64,000 nt of DNA, from NCBI RefSeq assembly GCF_014230315.1, contig NZ_JACLAW010000010.1, positions 1 through 64,000 of the forward strand, read 5' to 3'. The notes under the pieces are model-generated. The model saw nothing but the letters and a program-made list of their open reading frames with translations. It had not been told where the DNA came from and searched no databases. A program made the position numbers and the translations under genes. Below, piece after piece: positions 46,229-54,453 of this stretch; the first letter of the stretch is position 1, and each line of letters starts with the position of its first letter. The stretch is from Novosphingobium flavum (GTDB lineage: Bacteria; Pseudomonadota; Alphaproteobacteria; Sphingomonadales; Sphingomonadaceae).

Positions 46229-46708
46229 ATGAAACCCGATGGCCCTCCGATCACGCCTGCCGGCATGGCCGCGCTGCGCGCGCGCTACGATCACCTGCTC
46301 GGCACCGAGCGCCCGGCCATCGTCGAGGTGGTGTCCTGGGCGGCGGGCAATGGCGACCGCTCGGAAAACGGCGACTATCTCTATGGCCGCAAGCGGATGC
46401 GCGAGATCGACCGTGAGCTGGCCTTCCTTGCGCGGCGAATGAAATTCGTCCGGGTGGTCGACCCGGCACGGCAGGAGGACCGTTCGCGGGCCTGGTTCGG
46501 CGCCACGGTGACCATCGCCGACGAGGACGACAACCAGCGCGTGCTGACCCTGGTCGGCGACGACGAGCAGGACGCGGGCAAGGGCCTGATCGGATGGTCG
46601 GCGCCGCTGGCGCGGGCCCTGCGCGGCGCGGCGGTGGGGGATCTGCGGCGCGTAGTCCTGCCGGGCGGCGAGAAGGAATGGGAAGTGCTTGAGATTGCCT
46701 ATCCCTGA
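46229..46708 (+). CDS. greB: Transcription elongation factor GreB
   Basis: A 159-residue Gre-family factor that enters the RNA polymerase secondary channel and promotes cleavage of backtracked RNA. The N-terminal coiled coil includes the conserved acidic tip region SWAAGNGDRSENGDYLYGRKRMREID, with RELAFLARRM, and the C-terminal FKBP-like domain includes VTIADEDDNQRVLTLVGDDE and GWSAPLARALRGAAVGDLRRV. The length and YLYGRKRMREID favour GreB over GreA. It lies 48 bp downstream of the transglycosylase and has no visible link with it. Confidence 0.9.
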   Translation: MKPDGPPITPAGMAALRARYDHLLGTERPAIVEVVSWAAGNGDRSENGDYLYGRKRMREIDRELAFLARRMKFVRVVDPARQEDRSRAWFGATVTIADEDDNQRVLTLVGDDEQDAGKGLIGWSAPLARALRGAAVGDLRRVVLPGGEKEWEVLEIAYP

Positions 46709-46854
46709 GCGGGTGGGCAAAGCCCAGCGCTATCGACATGCCATCGCCGGGCGTCGGACGGCGGAAATGTCGGGGGAGCGGACGTTGAATGACCTCACCT
46801 TTTCGGCGCAAAGGCCGCACGGGTATGTGGCCAAGGCTGCCTGTGAGATGTGGC

Positions 46855-47340
46855 TTAAGCCGAAGCTGTCGCGTTGATGATGTTCATGGCAGTGACCAAC
46901 AACTCTTCGCTGTCCGTGCCCTTTCTTACGGCGATCGTCACTTTGTCTCGTCCAAACGGGCGGTTCCAACTGGGCGACCTGCGCGCCATGAAAATAGTCA
47001 GCACCGACTTTGTGCCACCCCGCAAACTCCATTCGGTGATATCTGATCCTTTGATGTCATCCCACTTCAGCGCGGGAATACCAAAACACGGGTGTAGCTT
47101 CACCCCGTTACCGTCAACGACCATTACCGGGCTGCGATCAAGAGCCTCCCAAGCCGTTGGAATAAGCGGTATCGCAAAAAAGAGGGCTAACCCAAGCATT
47201 CCTATATCCGTGGCAGGCGATGATCTCTCGATCCACGAAAGGCTGAAGTGCGACGCGATGCCTAGAAATAGAACAACAGCTACAAATCCGCCGAAAAACA
47301 CGCTCCTGCCAATTAGGATGGATTGCGTCGTCGGGGGCAT
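46855..47340 (-). CDS. Membrane protein of unknown function (STM3941/PH-like)
   Basis: A 161-residue protein from the ATG at 47340, with two hydrophobic segments near its N-terminus (SVFFGGFVAVVLFLGIA and TDIGMLGLALFFAIPLI) and a cytoplasmic beta-rich domain (VVDGNGVKLHPCFGIPALKWDDIKGSDI) that looks like the PH-domain-like part of STM3941-family proteins. A GTG 14 codons upstream (47382) is an alternative start. Codon use is less GC-rich than the flanking genes, and the two preceding and following intergenic regions are longer than average here, so acquisition is possible. Function is unknown. Confidence 0.6.
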   Translation of the reverse strand: MPPTTQSILIGRSVFFGGFVAVVLFLGIASHFSLSWIERSSPATDIGMLGLALFFAIPLIPTAWEALDRSPVMVVDGNGVKLHPCFGIPALKWDDIKGSDITEWSLRGGTKSVLTIFMARRSPSWNRPFGRDKVTIAVRKGTDSEELLVTAMNIINATASA

Positions 47341-47591
47341 AACAATTTCTTGTTGTTGGGCAATCGCGTCCACGTCAAGCACTCCAAAGCGCTAGCCAAG
47401 TATGGAGCGGAAGAAAAGTGGCTGCAATGTCCGCAATGTCAGCGTGTCCGGACTGTCCGCTTTCGCACGAGCAGATGGGTAACTTTCGGCTTAGGTAAGC
47501 CAACCTAAGCAGCCAGCAACCGGCTGTCAGCCACGTCGGACTAGGGTTTCTCGGGAATTGGCCGGGTCGCACCAGCCGAGGAACCACATCA

Positions 47592-48707
47592 ATGTTTAAG
47601 TTTCTGGCGCGCTCCGTTGGCGCGCAAGACGATATCGATCACCCTGAAGCCGAGGATCTTACCGCAGGGCCCGGGCGCACCGCGCGGCGGGTGCTGCTCG
47701 ACCGGATGAGCGAGTTCCTGATCGGGAACGACCTTGACGTCAGCCCCGCCAACCTGCTGCTCGCCCATGCCGCCTTTTCGGGTTCCGACCTCGACCTGGC
47801 GCGGCGCATTGCCGAGCGCGAGCTGGCGCGCGAGGCGATCGACCAGGACTGGCTCGACCGGATGAAACCGGCCGAAGCCGACGAGATGGGCAGCGAAGAA
47901 CGCGAGGCCGAACTCGACCGCCTGATGGGGCGGCTCGACTCGTCGCTGGCCAGCTTCTCGTCTGCGACGACGCGCGCGCACGGCACCACGGCCGCTTACG
48001 GGGACAGCCTGCAGCAGCATGTCGGCGAAATGGGCGGCAACAGGATCGGCGGGGACGACACGACCGGCGAGATGCTGACCAGTCTCGTCGGGATCGCCAA
48101 GGCCATGCTCGAGCGGACCCGCGAAGTCGAGGGCGAGATGAAGCGGTCGAGCGAAGAGGCCGAAAGCCTGCGCAGGAGCCTGGAGCGGGCCCGGCGCGAT
48201 GCCGAGATCGACCACCTGACCGGGCTGCCCAACCGCCGCGCTTTCGAGGGGGTCCTTGCCAACCAGTACCGCGAGGCCCAGCAGGAAATCGACCTGCTGA
48301 CCCTGGCGATCTGCGACATCGACCATTTCAAGCGGGTCAACGACCTGCACGGGCACGAGACGGGCGACCGGGTGATCCAGGCGATCGGCCAGGTCCTCGC
48401 CCGCATCTCCGACGACCGCTGCCATGTCGCGCGCCACGGCGGCGAGGAATTCGTCATGCTGTTTCGCGGGCGCAGCGTGCGCGAGGCCAAGGAGATGCTC
48501 GATCTGGCCCGCCGGCAGCTGGCCGACCGCAATTTCATCAACCGGATCACCGACGAGCCGATCGGACAGATCACCTTTTCGGGCGGTGTCGCGGACGTAT
48601 TTGCCTATGCCGATCCGCGCGATGCGCTGCGCGGAGCGGACGAGGCGCTGTACCGGGCCAAGGCCGAAGGGCGGAACCAGATTGTCGGCGCCGAGCGGCA
48701 GAAGTGA
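47592..48707 (+). CDS. GGDEF-domain diguanylate cyclase
   Basis: A 371-residue cytoplasmic enzyme expected to make cyclic di-GMP from two GTP. The GGDEF domain covers about 205-370, with DHLTGLPNRRAFEG, CDIDHFKRVNDLHGHETGD and the active-site GGEEF at residues 283-287. The inhibitory I-site RxxD expected five residues before GGEEF is absent (DDRC), so product inhibition through that site is not expected. The N-terminal ~200 residues form an uncharacterised helical region, including a coiled-coil-like stretch EMKRSSEEAESLRRSLERARRDAE just before the catalytic domain. No transmembrane segment is visible. Confidence 0.9.
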   Translation: MFKFLARSVGAQDDIDHPEAEDLTAGPGRTARRVLLDRMSEFLIGNDLDVSPANLLLAHAAFSGSDLDLARRIAERELAREAIDQDWLDRMKPAEADEMGSEEREAELDRLMGRLDSSLASFSSATTRAHGTTAAYGDSLQQHVGEMGGNRIGGDDTTGEMLTSLVGIAKAMLERTREVEGEMKRSSEEAESLRRSLERARRDAEIDHLTGLPNRRAFEGVLANQYREAQQEIDLLTLAICDIDHFKRVNDLHGHETGDRVIQAIGQVLARISDDRCHVARHGGEEFVMLFRGRSVREAKEMLDLARRQLADRNFINRITDEPIGQITFSGGVADVFAYADPRDALRGADEALYRAKAEGRNQIVGAERQK

Positions 48708-48711
48708 CAGG

Positions 48712-48741
48712 AAAAAGGGGCGCGCCGGACAGGCGCGCCCC
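48712..48741 (-). terminator. Terminator of the beta-barrel protein gene
   Basis: On the minus strand GGGGCGCGCC, loop TGTCC and GGCGCGCCCC (48741-48717) are followed by TTTTT (48716-48712). The hairpin also lies just after the diguanylate cyclase stop at 48707. Confidence 0.85.
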
Positions 48742-48758
48742 CCATCGGTGCGACCCGA

Positions 48759-49436
48759 TCAGAAACGCAGGCCCGCACCGACCACGACCTGGTGGCGGTC
48801 GGTGTCGATCTGGAAGCGGCTGCTGTCGGGCGTGGTGCCGTTGAAGTCGAACTCGGCCTTCTTGTAGTTCGAATAGCGGTATTCCGCCTTCACATAGGCA
48901 TTGCCCGAAAGCTGGTGCTCGATCCCGGCACCGACGCGGTAGCCGTCGGTATCAAGGCGCTGGTCGCGGCTGACCGTGCCGTTGGTGCCGATCAGGCCGA
49001 AGCGGGCATTGGTATAGCCGCCCTTCACATAGACCATCGTGGACGGCGAGGTGACGAAGCCGACGCGGCCGCCGACGTAGATGTCACGGTCGGCCGAGAC
49101 GCGGCCGAGGTTGAACACGTTCGGCTTGCCGTTGTTGTTGTCCCACTTGGCGGTCGAATCCGAGAGTTCGGCCTCGACACCGGCGCGGACGCTGTTGCCC
49201 AGCGCCGCGTCGTAGCCGACGCCGACGCCGTAGGTCACGCCGTCGATCGACTGCTTGAGATCGCGGGTATTGTCGATGTCGACCGAGCTGCCCGAACGTA
49301 GGTGATCGTAGCCGACAATGGCCTCCACCCGGGGGCCGACGAAGGGCTCGCGCCCGTCCTGAGCCGCGGCGATACCCGGCAGCGCCACGGCGGAAACCGC
49401 AGTGGCGGCGGCGAGGAGAAGAGTGGTCTTGGACAT
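48759..49436 (-). CDS. Outer-membrane beta-barrel protein (porin-family, OmpA/Opa-like barrel)
   Basis: A 225-residue secreted protein with a signal peptide ending AAA or AQA near residue 26. The rest is alternating beta strands with the tyrosine-rich patterns of a small barrel: GPRVEAIVGYDHLRSG, GVTYGVGVGYDAALG, DIYVGGRVGFVTSPSTMVYVKGGYTNARFG and a final strand HQVVVGAGLRF with a C-terminal Phe. This matches small eight-stranded barrels found in sphingomonads and rhizobia. Function is structural or unknown. A Shine-Dalgarno GGAG precedes the ATG on the minus strand, and an intrinsic terminator follows. Confidence 0.82.
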   Translation of the reverse strand: MSKTTLLLAAATAVSAVALPGIAAAQDGREPFVGPRVEAIVGYDHLRSGSSVDIDNTRDLKQSIDGVTYGVGVGYDAALGNSVRAGVEAELSDSTAKWDNNNGKPNVFNLGRVSADRDIYVGGRVGFVTSPSTMVYVKGGYTNARFGLIGTNGTVSRDQRLDTDGYRVGAGIEHQLSGNAYVKAEYRYSNYKKAEFDFNGTTPDSSRFQIDTDRHQVVVGAGLRF

Positions 49437-49670
49437 GGGATACTCCGTTCACTTTAACGTGCGGGCTGCTGAGCCCGGCAGGTGCGAGGGAGAATGTCTG
49501 GCCGTGCCGGCTGGTTTCATGAACCTCAGACAACGAAACGGTGTGACATTGCTGCAACACGGTAAAGGGATGAAAGGACGCGGAATTCGGGCCGGACGAG
49601 GGATCGCATCGGCGAGCCCGCAATGGCTTGCGCAGGTTGCGCCCGAGCCCCTAGGATTGGGCTCGTCACA

Positions 49671-50204
49671 ATGATCGCCGGACCGGGCAGCCAGATCTTG
49701 AACAACATCCCATTTCCTCCTGCCCGCCTGCTGCTCGCCGCCATGGCGGCCTTGCTCGCCACGCCCGCCGCCGCGCGGGACAGCCTCGGCATGTTCGGGG
49801 ACTGGGGCGCGTTCCGCGATCCGGCCGTGCCGCGCTGCTACGCCATCGCCATGGCCGATCCCTCGGCCTTCGAGCGCGAGACCCAGCCCTATGCCGCGAT
49901 CGGCACCTGGCCGAAACGCGGCGAGCGCGGGCAGGTTCACTTTCGCCTTTCGCGCCGGATCGCGGCGGGCGGGAGGGTCACGCTCTCGCTCGGCGGGCAG
50001 CGCTACGTGCTCGCCGCAGGGGGCGCCGATGCGTGGGCTGCCGACCCGCGCATGGACGCCGCGATCGTGGCCGCCATGCGCTCGGCCCGCTCGATGTACG
50101 TCTCGGCGCGGGACAGCCGGGGGCGACCTTTCGGCAACGCCTATGCCCTGCCCGGCGCCGCCACGGCGATGGACAGCGCCACCCTCGCCTGCGCCCGGCT
50201 TTAG
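49671..50204 (+). CDS. Invasion-associated locus B (IalB)-like exported protein
   Basis: A 177-residue protein with an N-terminal hydrophobic signal (PARLLLAAMAALLATPAAA) ending near residue 36. The mature part opens with LGMFGDWGAFRDPAVPRCYAIA and carries a second Cys at the end (SATLACARL), the layout of the IalB family, which has a GDW motif and a conserved disulfide. IalB proteins were named for Bartonella invasion but are widespread in non-pathogenic alphaproteobacteria, where they appear to be envelope-associated. The start is placed at the ATG at 49671; later ATGs would shorten the signal. It lies 46 bp upstream of rlmN. Confidence 0.7.
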   Translation: MIAGPGSQILNNIPFPPARLLLAAMAALLATPAAARDSLGMFGDWGAFRDPAVPRCYAIAMADPSAFERETQPYAAIGTWPKRGERGQVHFRLSRRIAAGGRVTLSLGGQRYVLAAGGADAWAADPRMDAAIVAAMRSARSMYVSARDSRGRPFGNAYALPGAATAMDSATLACARL

Positions 50205-50249
50205 AGAGCCTAGATTTTCGGGGCCATTGCGCATATATGCGCCGCTCCC

Positions 50250-51518
50250 ATGGCCGATACGAACCTCATGCAGATCCCCGGGCACATCGACCCGGTCCCC
50301 GTCCCCCGTGACGTGACCCCGCGCGAAGACGGGCGGGTCGACCTGCTCGGCCTGCCCCGGCCGCGCATCGCCGAGCTGTTCGCCGAGGCCGGGCTCGACG
50401 CCAAGGCCGCCAAGCTGCGCGCCAAGCAGGTGTTCCACTGGCTCTACCATCGCGGCGTGACCGAGTTCGAGGCGATGACCGACATCGCCAAGACCATGCG
50501 CCCGTGGCTGGAGCAGCGCTTCGTGATCGGCCGCCCGGAAATCGTGCTGGCCCAGCATTCGTCCGACGGCACCCGCAAGTGGCTGCTGCGCACGGCCGAT
50601 GGCCACGAGTTTGAGATGGTGTTCATCCCCGATGCGGACCGGGGCACGCTGTGTGTTTCCAGCCAGGTGGGCTGCACGCTCAACTGCCGCTTCTGCCACA
50701 CCGGGACCATGCGCCTGGTGCGCAACCTGACGCCGGGAGAGATCGTCGGCCAGGTCATGCTGGCGCGCGATTCGCTAGGCGAATGGCCCAAGGGTGCGGG
50801 CGACATGCGCCTTGCCACGATGGCCGGGCTCGATGACGAGGAGGATGAAGGCTCCTACTCGTCCGACGGGCGCCTGCTCACCAACATCGTGATGATGGGC
50901 ATGGGCGAGCCGCTCTACAATTTCGACAATGTGCGCGATGCGCTGAAGCTGGTGATGGACGGGGATGGGCTTGCCCTGTCCAAGCGCCGGATCACCCTTT
51001 CCACCAGCGGCGTCGTGCCGATGATGGCGCGCTGCGGCGAGGAGATCGGGGTCAACCTGGCCGTCTCGCTGCACGCCGTCTCCAAGGACGTGCGCGACGA
51101 GATCGTGCCGATCAACCGCAAGTTCGGGATCGAGGAGCTGCTCCAGGCCTGCGCGGACTATCCCGGCGCGAGCAATGCCCGGCGCATCACCTTCGAGTAC
51201 GTGATGCTCAAGGACAAGAACGACAGCGACGAGGATGCGCGCGAGTTGGTTCGCCTGATCAAGCAGTACAAGCTGCCGGCCAAGGTCAACCTGATCCCGT
51301 TCAACCCCTGGCCCGGCGCGATCTACGAATGCTCGGCGCCCGAGCGCATCCGCCGCTTCTCGGAAATCGTGTTCGAGGCAGGGATTTCCGCCCCGGTCCG
51401 CACTCCGCGCGGGCGCGACATCGATGCCGCCTGCGGCCAGCTCAAGACCGCGGCGCAGAAGATGAGCCGGGCAGAACTGGACCGGCTGGCCGACGAAAAG
51501 CAGGCGGCTTTGGGCTGA
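50250..51518 (+). CDS. rlmN: 23S rRNA (adenine2503-C2)/tRNA (adenine37-C2)-methyltransferase RlmN
   Basis: A 422-residue radical SAM enzyme methylating A2503 of 23S rRNA and A37 of some tRNAs. The CxxxCxxC cluster ligands are in [12 protein letters not shown], and the family motif [13 protein letters not shown] follows. [19 protein letters not shown] and the C-terminal AACGQLK supply the second active-site Cys. The N-terminal helical RNA-binding region ([24 protein letters not shown]) is intact. Length is slightly above average because of an acidic insertion ([15 protein letters not shown]). Confidence 0.95.
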   Translation: MADTNLMQIPGHIDPVPVPRDVTPREDGRVDLLGLPRPRIAELFAEAGLDAKAAKLRAKQVFHWLYHRGVTEFEAMTDIAKTMRPWLEQRFVIGRPEIVLAQHSSDGTRKWLLRTADGHEFEMVFIPDADRGTLCVSSQVGCTLNCRFCHTGTMRLVRNLTPGEIVGQVMLARDSLGEWPKGAGDMRLATMAGLDDEEDEGSYSSDGRLLTNIVMMGMGEPLYNFDNVRDALKLVMDGDGLALSKRRITLSTSGVVPMMARCGEEIGVNLAVSLHAVSKDVRDEIVPINRKFGIEELLQACADYPGASNARRITFEYVMLKDKNDSDEDARELVRLIKQYKLPAKVNLIPFNPWPGAIYECSAPERIRRFSEIVFEAGISAPVRTPRGRDIDAACGQLKTAAQKMSRAELDRLADEKQAALG

Positions 51519-51673
51519 TTTCCTCCGACGTTCGCCGTTTTTGCGAAGCACGAATGACGAAGGAGCTGGCGCCAGGCGCCGCTGACAGCGGCTGTTTGCG
51601 CGAGTTGCCCGCGCTCGACATGCCGGTTTGCGCCTACCGACGGCCTGTGGGATGAAGCAGGGGGGAGGACCGG

Positions 51674-52222
51674 ATGCTATTTACGGTATTACTTGCGGCA
51701 ACCGCACCAATTTCAGTCGACAAGAACTTGTCGGAGATGGCCGCCCTCTACGATGAAGTTTGCCTCAGAACCTTTCCGGACGACAAGTCAGTTGCGAGGC
51801 TGATGGCTGAGCGCGGCGCGGAGGAACTTTCTCCTGCGGAAGTGACAGTTACGATGGTGGACGATCCGGCGCGCGCGTGGCGACTGGCCGGCTCAAAAAC
51901 CACAGTCTGGCTCGAGTTTCCTCCCTTCCACGCGTGTTCGGTCCGCTGGAACTCACCCGAGATCGGCGACCTTTCCGCCTACCAAGCCATCGCCGAGCGC
52001 TACATGGCGTCAAACGACTATCATCCGATGGAGCCGCTCGAAGGGGACCGGGGCGATATTCACATCCGTATAACCGGCCAGAGGCGCGATTTGCCCGGCG
52101 ACGGGGCCGAAAGCCTCATGATGGTGGTGCAGAACATCAGCAATTCCGCGCGGCGCGCAGCGGGTGAAACTGGGCTTTCACTCCGTTTCGTGCATCAGAT
52201 CGCATTCCCGCGGAAAGACTGA
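51674..52222 (+). CDS. Hypothetical protein
   Basis: A 182-residue protein with a short hydrophobic N-terminus (MLFTVLLAATAP) that could be a weak signal peptide. The mid-part contains YDEVCLRTFPDDKSVARLMAERGAEEL and FPPFHACSVRWNSPEIGD, with two cysteines in a pattern seen in uncharacterised alphaproteobacterial periplasmic proteins whose first helix starts EVCLxxFPD. No function is claimed. It starts 12 bp after GGGGAGG and is followed directly by the convergent PhzF-family gene. Codon use is moderately GC-rich. Confidence 0.65.
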   Translation: MLFTVLLAATAPISVDKNLSEMAALYDEVCLRTFPDDKSVARLMAERGAEELSPAEVTVTMVDDPARAWRLAGSKTTVWLEFPPFHACSVRWNSPEIGDLSAYQAIAERYMASNDYHPMEPLEGDRGDIHIRITGQRRDLPGDGAESLMMVVQNISNSARRAAGETGLSLRFVHQIAFPRKD

Positions 52223-52230
52223 CTAGCCCC

Positions 52231-53076
52231 TCACGCCAGCGGCGTGAGCCGTCCGCCCATCGAGACGGCGCGGACGACGCCGCCGATCCAGACCGAGCCA
52301 TCCTCGTCGCGGCGGACGTGGACGCGGCCGTCGGCGCCGACCTTGCGGCCCTGCCCCGCGACATAGTCTTCCGGGGCGAAGCCGGCTTCGAGCAGGTATT
52401 GCGCCACGGCGGCGTTGAGGCTGCCGGTGACGGGGTCTTCCTCGATCCGGCCGGTGGCATCGGCGAAGAAGGCGCGCAGTTCGAAGGCGACGCGGCTGCC
52501 GGCCGGGTGGGGCGCGAGCAAGCCGACGTCTGTCGGGACGTCGGCGCGGCCGACCGGCTCGGCGGCGAGGAGATCGTCGAGCCCGCGCAGATGCAGCAAT
52601 TTCCAGGTCGGGCCATTGTCGGCATGGACCGCGGCGACGACGGCTTCCTCGGGCACTCCGGCGACGCGGATGGCTTCGGCCCGCTCCTGCTCCGACAGGG
52701 GGCCGGAGCGGCGCAGCGGCGGGGCGCGGAACGCGAGCTGGCCGATCTCGCGGCGCACTTCGACCAGGCCGATCCCGCATTGCTGGACGACAGCCCCATG
52801 GCTCTTCGGCTCGCCCCCGGCGGCCAGCCATGCGAATGCGGAGCCGAGCGTGGGATGGCCGGCAAAGGGCAGTTCGCCCGCCGGATAGAAGATTCGCACC
52901 CGGTAATCGGCGGCGGGATCGGTGGGCGGAAGCAGGAAGGTGGTCTCGGAAAAGCCGAGCCAGCGAGTGAGCGCCAGCATCTGCGCGTCATCGAGCCCTT
53001 CCCCCTCGCGGACCACGGCGAGGGGGTTGCCGCTCTGCGGCCCGCTGGCGAAAACGTCGACAAGGTCCAGTCTCAT
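52231..53076 (-). CDS. PhzF-family isomerase-like protein
   Basis: A 281-residue protein of the PhzF family, built of two related halves with the diaminopimelate-epimerase fold. The N-terminal half has LDLVDVFASGPQSGNPLAVV and RIFYPAGELPFAGHPTLGSA (the conserved FAGHPT loop), and the C-terminal half has EEDPVTGSLNAAVAQYL. In PhzF itself an early Glu acts on dihydrohydroxyanthranilate, but most homologues have unknown substrates and no other phenazine genes are present here, so phenazine synthesis is not inferred. The start at 53076 follows the family N-terminus; the same frame continues upstream but is not coding there. Confidence 0.87.
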   Translation of the reverse strand: MRLDLVDVFASGPQSGNPLAVVREGEGLDDAQMLALTRWLGFSETTFLLPPTDPAADYRVRIFYPAGELPFAGHPTLGSAFAWLAAGGEPKSHGAVVQQCGIGLVEVRREIGQLAFRAPPLRRSGPLSEQERAEAIRVAGVPEEAVVAAVHADNGPTWKLLHLRGLDDLLAAEPVGRADVPTDVGLLAPHPAGSRVAFELRAFFADATGRIEEDPVTGSLNAAVAQYLLEAGFAPEDYVAGQGRKVGADGRVHVRRDEDGSVWIGGVVRAVSMGGRLTPLA

Positions 53077-53160
53077 GTTCAGCTTGGTGCCACGAAGCGC
53101 GGCTACAAGGAACCCCCGGCGGGCCAACTGCGTTCTCGCCATGCGAAAGGAATATCCGTG

Positions 53161-53535
53161 ATGAAGAAATTCGTCCTTGTTGCCAGTCTTCTTGCCGTGG
53201 CCGCGCCGGTGCCGGTGCTGGCCGATCCGCCGCCGTGGGCCCCCGCGCATGGTCGCCGCGCCAAGGAGCAGGCCCGGGTATATGATCAGTACGGCCGCTA
53301 TTACGAGCCGCGCCGCCTTAGCCGGGGCGATTCGGTGTGGCGCGGCACTGACGGGCGCTATTACTGCCGCCGCGACAACGGCACGACCGGGCTGGTCGTC
53401 GGCGCGGCGCTGGGCGCCCTGATCGGCAACAGCGTGTCTTCGGGGCGTGACCGCACGCTCGGCACGATCATCGGGGCGGCCGGCGGCGGCCTGCTCGGAC
53501 GCGAGATCGATCGCGGCAGCGTGCGCTGCCGCTGA
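53161..53535 (+). CDS. Exported glycine-zipper (2TM) protein
   Basis: A 124-residue exported protein. The signal peptide MKKFVLVASLLAVAAPVPVLA ends near residue 21. After a Tyr/Arg-rich stretch (YDQYGRYYEPRRLSRGD) come GLVVGAALGALIGNSVSSG and TLGTIIGAAGGGLLGREID, which form the paired glycine-zipper segments of the 17 kDa surface-antigen/2TM group. A CR pair precedes the first zipper and the protein ends CR. Function in envelope stability is inferred from the family only. A hairpin terminator follows at 53546. Confidence 0.78.
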   Translation: MKKFVLVASLLAVAAPVPVLADPPPWAPAHGRRAKEQARVYDQYGRYYEPRRLSRGDSVWRGTDGRYYCRRDNGTTGLVVGAALGALIGNSVSSGRDRTLGTIIGAAGGGLLGREIDRGSVRCR

Positions 53536-53545
53536 TCGAGGGCGC

Positions 53546-53575
53546 GGCCGGAGGGTCTTCCCCGGCCCTCCGGCC
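53546..53575 (+). terminator. Hairpin after the glycine-zipper gene
   Basis: GGCCGGAGGG (53546-53555) and CCCTCCGGCC (53566-53575) form a perfect 10-bp stem with a 10-nt loop, followed by TTAC. It lies 11 bases past the stop codon. Confidence 0.6.
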
Positions 53576-53634
53576 TTACGATGGATCGTGCCAGGGCCTA
53601 GGCAAGAGTACCGCGCCTGTGCTTGAAGGCCGGC

Positions 53635-54393
53635 ATGACACGTCCTGCCATCCTGATCACCGGCGGCGCCAAGCGGATCGGTTCGCTGGTGGCGCGCCGT
53701 TTTGCCCGCGCGGGCTGGCACGTGGTGATCCACTATGGCCAGTCCGAAGCGGCTGCGCGCGCGCTCGCCGAAAGTCTGCCCTCGGCCGAAGTGGTTTGCT
53801 GCGACCTGTCCCGGCCGGACGAGGCCGAGGCCATGGCGATGGATCTTGCCGGGCGGCTGGAGGACTGGCGGATGCTGGTCAATTCGGCCGCGGTCTTCCG
53901 CTTCGACACGGCAGAGCGGCTTGACCCGGCGGTGCTGGCCGAGGCGGCGGCGGTGAATGCCGAGGCTCCGGCCCGGCTTGCCCAAGCCTTCCTGCGCAGC
54001 GCCCGGGCGCGCGGGGGGCGCCGCGTGGTCGACCTGCTCGACCAGAAGCTGGTCAACCTCAATCCCGACTTCTTCTCCTATACCATGGCCAAGGCGGCGT
54101 TTGCCGCGGCCATGGCGATGCAGGCCATGGCGCTGACCGCCCCGGCCGACCGGGTCTATGGCCTCGCGCCCGGCGCCATGCTGCCCAGTTTCGACCAGGC
54201 CCCCGACGAACACCAGGTCAGCGGCCGGATGAACCTGCTCGGCCGGCTCAATGATCCGCAGGAACTGGCTGAAGCGGCACTGTTTCTCAGTGAGGGATGG
54301 CTGGCTAGCGGTCAGACGCTGTTCATCGATTCGGGGCAACACCTGCTGCGCCAACCGCGCGACGTCCTTTATCTGGCACGCGGACTGGCCTGA
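53635..54393 (+). CDS. Short-chain dehydrogenase/reductase, pteridine-reductase-like (FolM type)
   Basis: A 252-residue SDR from the ATG at 53635. The nucleotide-binding TGGAKRIGS is at ~8-16, the structural NSAAVFRFD follows, and the catalytic YTMAK (Y-x3-K) is preceded by DLLDQKLVNLNPDFFS. That DQKxxNLNPDFxSYTxAK stretch is characteristic of pteridine reductase/dihydromonapterin reductase (FolM) SDRs, which reduce dihydropterins with NADPH. It is 60 bp upstream of the cyclopropane synthase gene on the same strand; a functional link is not obvious. A TTG start 12 bases earlier is less likely. Confidence 0.8.
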   Translation: MTRPAILITGGAKRIGSLVARRFARAGWHVVIHYGQSEAAARALAESLPSAEVVCCDLSRPDEAEAMAMDLAGRLEDWRMLVNSAAVFRFDTAERLDPAVLAEAAAVNAEAPARLAQAFLRSARARGGRRVVDLLDQKLVNLNPDFFSYTMAKAAFAAAMAMQAMALTAPADRVYGLAPGAMLPSFDQAPDEHQVSGRMNLLGRLNDPQELAEAALFLSEGWLASGQTLFIDSGQHLLRQPRDVLYLARGLA

Positions 54394-54453
54394 AGGCGCG
54401 ACCGGGAACCGCCAGCCCGTTCGCGGATTGTCCGTTCATCGGGAGGTCTGTTG

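Noticed and set aside
53077..54354. Upstream continuation of the PhzF-family frame
   Set aside because: It runs antisense through the glycine-zipper and SDR genes; homology to PhzF begins only at 53076.
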